Source: Mycolicibacterium aichiense
GTDB taxonomy: Bacteria > Actinomycetota > Actinomycetes > Mycobacteriales > Mycobacteriaceae
Length of the DNA stretch: 64,000 nt
NCBI RefSeq assembly: GCF_010726245.1
Contig: NZ_AP022561.1
Coordinates: forward strand, 5,861,483 to 5,925,482
Reading direction: 5' to 3'
Part shown: in pieces, positions 61,891-64,000 of the stretch
How the letters are laid out: every line of letters begins with the position of its first letter
Numbering within the stretch: position 1 is the first letter of the stretch
The notes under the pieces: model-generated
Seen by the model: the letters and a program-made list of their open reading frames with translations, nothing else
The model's database searches: none
What the model was told of the DNA's origin: nothing
Position numbers and translations under genes: made by a program

Positions 61891-63390
61891 TCAGCCGACG
61901 TCGACCCAGTCGAGCGTGCGCTGGACGGCCTTGCGCCACTGGGCGTGGCCGGCTCGGCGCTGCTCGTCGGACCAGGTCGGATTCCAGCGCTTGTCCTCGA
62001 GCCAGTTCTTGCGCAGCTCGTCGGTGTCCTTCCAGAAGCCGACCGCCAGACCCGCCGCGTAGGCGGCGCCGAGCGCGGTGGTCTCGGCGACCACCGGCTT
62101 GACCACGTCGACGCCGAGGACATCCGCCTGGATCTGCATGCACAAGTTGTTGGCGGTGATGCCGCCGTCGACCTTGAGCACCTCGAGGTGGACCCCCGAG
62201 TCGGCTTCCATCGCCTCGACGACGTCGCGGCTCTGGTAGCAGATCGCCTCCGTCGCGCGCGCCACGTGGGCATTGGTGTTGAACCGTGACAGACCGACGA
62301 TCGCGCCCCGGGCATCCGAGCGCCAGTGGGGCGCGAACAGGCCGGAGAACGCCGGCACGAAGTACACCCCGCCGTTGTCTTCGACCTGACGGGCCAAGAC
62401 CTCTGATTGTGCTGCGCCGCTGATGATTCCGAGCTGGTCACGCAGCCACTGCACAGCGGAACCGGTGACGGCGATCGAGCCTTCCAGGGCGTAAACCGCC
62501 TCGGTGTCGCCGAACTTGTAGGCGACCGTGGTCAGCAGGCCCGCTGAGGGAGCGCGATGTCGTTGCCGGTGTTGATCAACATGAAATTGCCGGTGCCGTA
62601 GGTGTTCTTGGCCTCACCGGGTGCGAAGCACACCTGGCCGACGGTGGCGGCCTGCTGATCGCCGAGCGCGCCGGTCAGCGGCACCTCGCCGCCCAGTGGT
62701 CCGTCGGCCAGGGTGATGCCGTACGGCTCGGGAGGACGACGGCACGATCTCGGGCAGCATCTGACGCGGAATCCCGAAGAGCGCCAGAAGTTCGTCGTCC
62801 CAGTCCAGGGTTTCCAGGTTCATCAGCATGGTGCGACTGGCATTGGTCACGTCGGTCACGTGGACGCCACCGTGGCTACCACCGGTCAGCCGCCATAGCA
62901 GCCAGCTGTCGGTGTTGCCGAACAGCGCATCCCCGCGCTCGGCGGCCTCCCGCACGCCGTCGACGTTGTCGAGAATCCACTTGATCTTGCCGCCGGAGAA
63001 GTCGCCGGCGGCAGACCGTTGCCGGATGGTTTCGCCGTGGCCCGCTGCCTCCAGCGCACTGGCGATGCGGTCGGTGCGGGTGTCCTGCCAGACGATGGCG
63101 TTGTAGTACGGCCGACCGGTCCGCTTGTTCCACACGGTCGTCTCACGCTGGTTGGTGATGCCCAGTGCGGCGAGGTCGCTGCTGACCAGCCCGGCCTTGC
63201 CGAGCGCGGTCTGGATGACCGAGGAGGTGCGCTCCCAGATCTCGACCGGATTGTGCTCCACCCAGCCGGCCTGGGGCAGGATCTGCTCGTGTTCGAGTTG
63301 ATGCGCGGCGATGACATTGCCGCCGTGGTCGAAGACCATGAATCGGGTGCTGGTGGTTCCTTGGTCGACGGAACCGACGAAATCGGGCAT
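61891..63390 (-). pseudogene. glpK: Glycerol kinase, frameshifted
   Basis: Across frames it encodes a glycerol kinase of about 499 residues (FGGY family), which phosphorylates glycerol with ATP. The N-terminus has [16 protein letters not shown], and [20 protein letters not shown] follows, with [13 protein letters not shown] and [14 protein letters not shown] in the C-terminal half. Frame changes at about 62729-62735 (one extra base) and 62541-62552 break it. An in-frame TGA follows the second. CAGGAGAG precedes ATG 63390. Confidence 0.82.
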
Positions 63391-63439
63391 GGGATCACTC
63401 TCCTGAGGGTAGTGGTTGCAAACAAGATGACGAGCAGGC

Positions 63440-64000
63440 TCAGCGGTGGGGAACCGCGGTCGCTTCGGAGACACCGATCTCGTCGGGGCGCGCATCGTCG
63501 GGCGGCAGGAACCGCTCGATGCCGTAGACGAACAGCGCCCCGCCCAGCAATCCGCCGATGATCGGGGCGACGATCGGTAGCCAGAAGTACAACTCGGGAC
63601 CGTTGGCCGAGTACATCGCGTCCTGGTAGCCGCTGATCCAGGAGGCCAGTCGGGGGCCGAAATCGCGTGCCGGGTTGATGGCGTATCCGGCGTTGGTGCC
63701 CACGCCATGCCGATGGCGACCACCAGCAGACCGATGATCACCGGGCCCATGTTGGCCATCGGCGGGTTGATCGCGCTGGTCACGGCGAATATCACCATGA
63801 CCAGCAGGGCGGTGCCCACGATCTGATCGGCGAATGCGGTCGCGATCGACACGCCCTCGCCGGGCGAGGTGGAGAAGATGCCCTGCGTCGCTCGGGTGTG
63901 GCCGGGATCGACGGCGGCGATCTGGTCGGCGTAGACGAACCGCACGATCAGCGCGCCCAGGAAGGCACCCGCCATCTGTGCGCCGATGAAGGCAACACTT
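63440..64000 (-). pseudogene. glpF: Glycerol facilitator (MIP channel), partial and frameshifted
   Basis: The C-terminal two thirds of an aquaglyceroporin; the N-terminus with the first NPA box lies beyond the window. [15 protein letters not shown], a [17 protein letters not shown] helix and the second NPA box in [13 protein letters not shown] are visible, with a final helix and a short tail. One base is missing in a G-run at about 63698-63703, where GMAW should continue [10 protein letters not shown]. It is the first gene of glpF-glpK-glpD, which imports and oxidises glycerol. Confidence 0.8.

Overview
The window is GC-rich actinobacterial DNA that reads as a fast-growing Mycobacterium (Mycolicibacterium). 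The main evidence is gene order: from about 5.4 to 35 kb it follows the M. tuberculosis block Rv0036c to Rv0058 almost gene for gene (TIGR03084 protein, MFS, YqgE, a small membrane protein, the Mtc28-type antigen, leuS, MarR, GntR, F420-type oxidoreductase, hydrolase, ino1, PadR, DUF1707, DUF5318, ponA1, GT87, DJ-1, rpsF-ssb-rpsR-rplI, dnaB). Inserted into it are a glucosylglycerate hydrolase typical of rapid growers, an SDR, an amino-acid ABC transporter and a P450. The left end (mutT4/pcnA/Rv3906c-like) is joined directly to the Rv0036c side. In M. tuberculosis these two lie on opposite sides of oriC, so the junction fits an origin-centred inversion.

Layout. 0-5.3 kb: tRNA maturation (pcnA) divergent from mutT4, then a GGDEF-EAL c-di-GMP enzyme overlapping a lipoprotein gene. 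5.4-13.5 kb: transporters, a secreted antigen and leuS. 13.5-20.7 kb: osmolyte hydrolysis, a MarR next to an amino-acid ABC transporter, and a P450 divergent from a GntR regulator with a 25-bp palindrome over the P450 promoter. 20.7-25.3 kb: F420-type oxidoreductase, hydrolase, ino1 and its PadR neighbour. 25.4-30.6 kb: tightly overlapping cell-envelope genes (DUF5318, ponA1, GT87, DJ-1). 30.6-36.4 kb: the ribosomal protein/ssb operon, a terminator, a long leader with DnaA-box-like sites, and dnaB.

The most unusual object is at dnaB. The gene carries a 285-residue class-3-type intein in its Walker A loop, with a degraded endonuclease. Seven bases after the dnaB stop codon lies a separate 427-codon ORF that resembles the M. 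tuberculosis-type DnaB intein (a different insertion site). It has kept both LAGLIDADG aspartates but lost the residues needed for splicing. The site this second intein normally occupies in dnaB is empty. This looks like an intein turned into a free-standing endonuclease gene beside its own target. A recombinase-like remnant follows.

36.8-59.4 kb is accessory DNA: MarR and TetR regulators, a sulfatase, a PPOX protein, two paralogous secreted coiled-coil proteins, a methyltransferase, an amidohydrolase, a universal stress protein, an MBL hydrolase with paired operator-like sites, a lycopene-cyclase-like flavoprotein, an MpaB-type oxygenase, and a TetR-linked cluster of an unknown protein, an F420-type oxidoreductase and a dikinase resembling rifampin phosphotransferase. 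59.4-64 kb holds tspO and a glycerol operon (glpF-glpK-glpD) that are all broken by single-base shifts, either real decay or a run of assembly errors.

Across the window many genes have a TANNNT -10 element 6-8 bases before the start codon and no Shine-Dalgarno sequence, which is the signature of leaderless transcripts. No tRNA, rRNA, CRISPR array or complete insertion sequence was seen.
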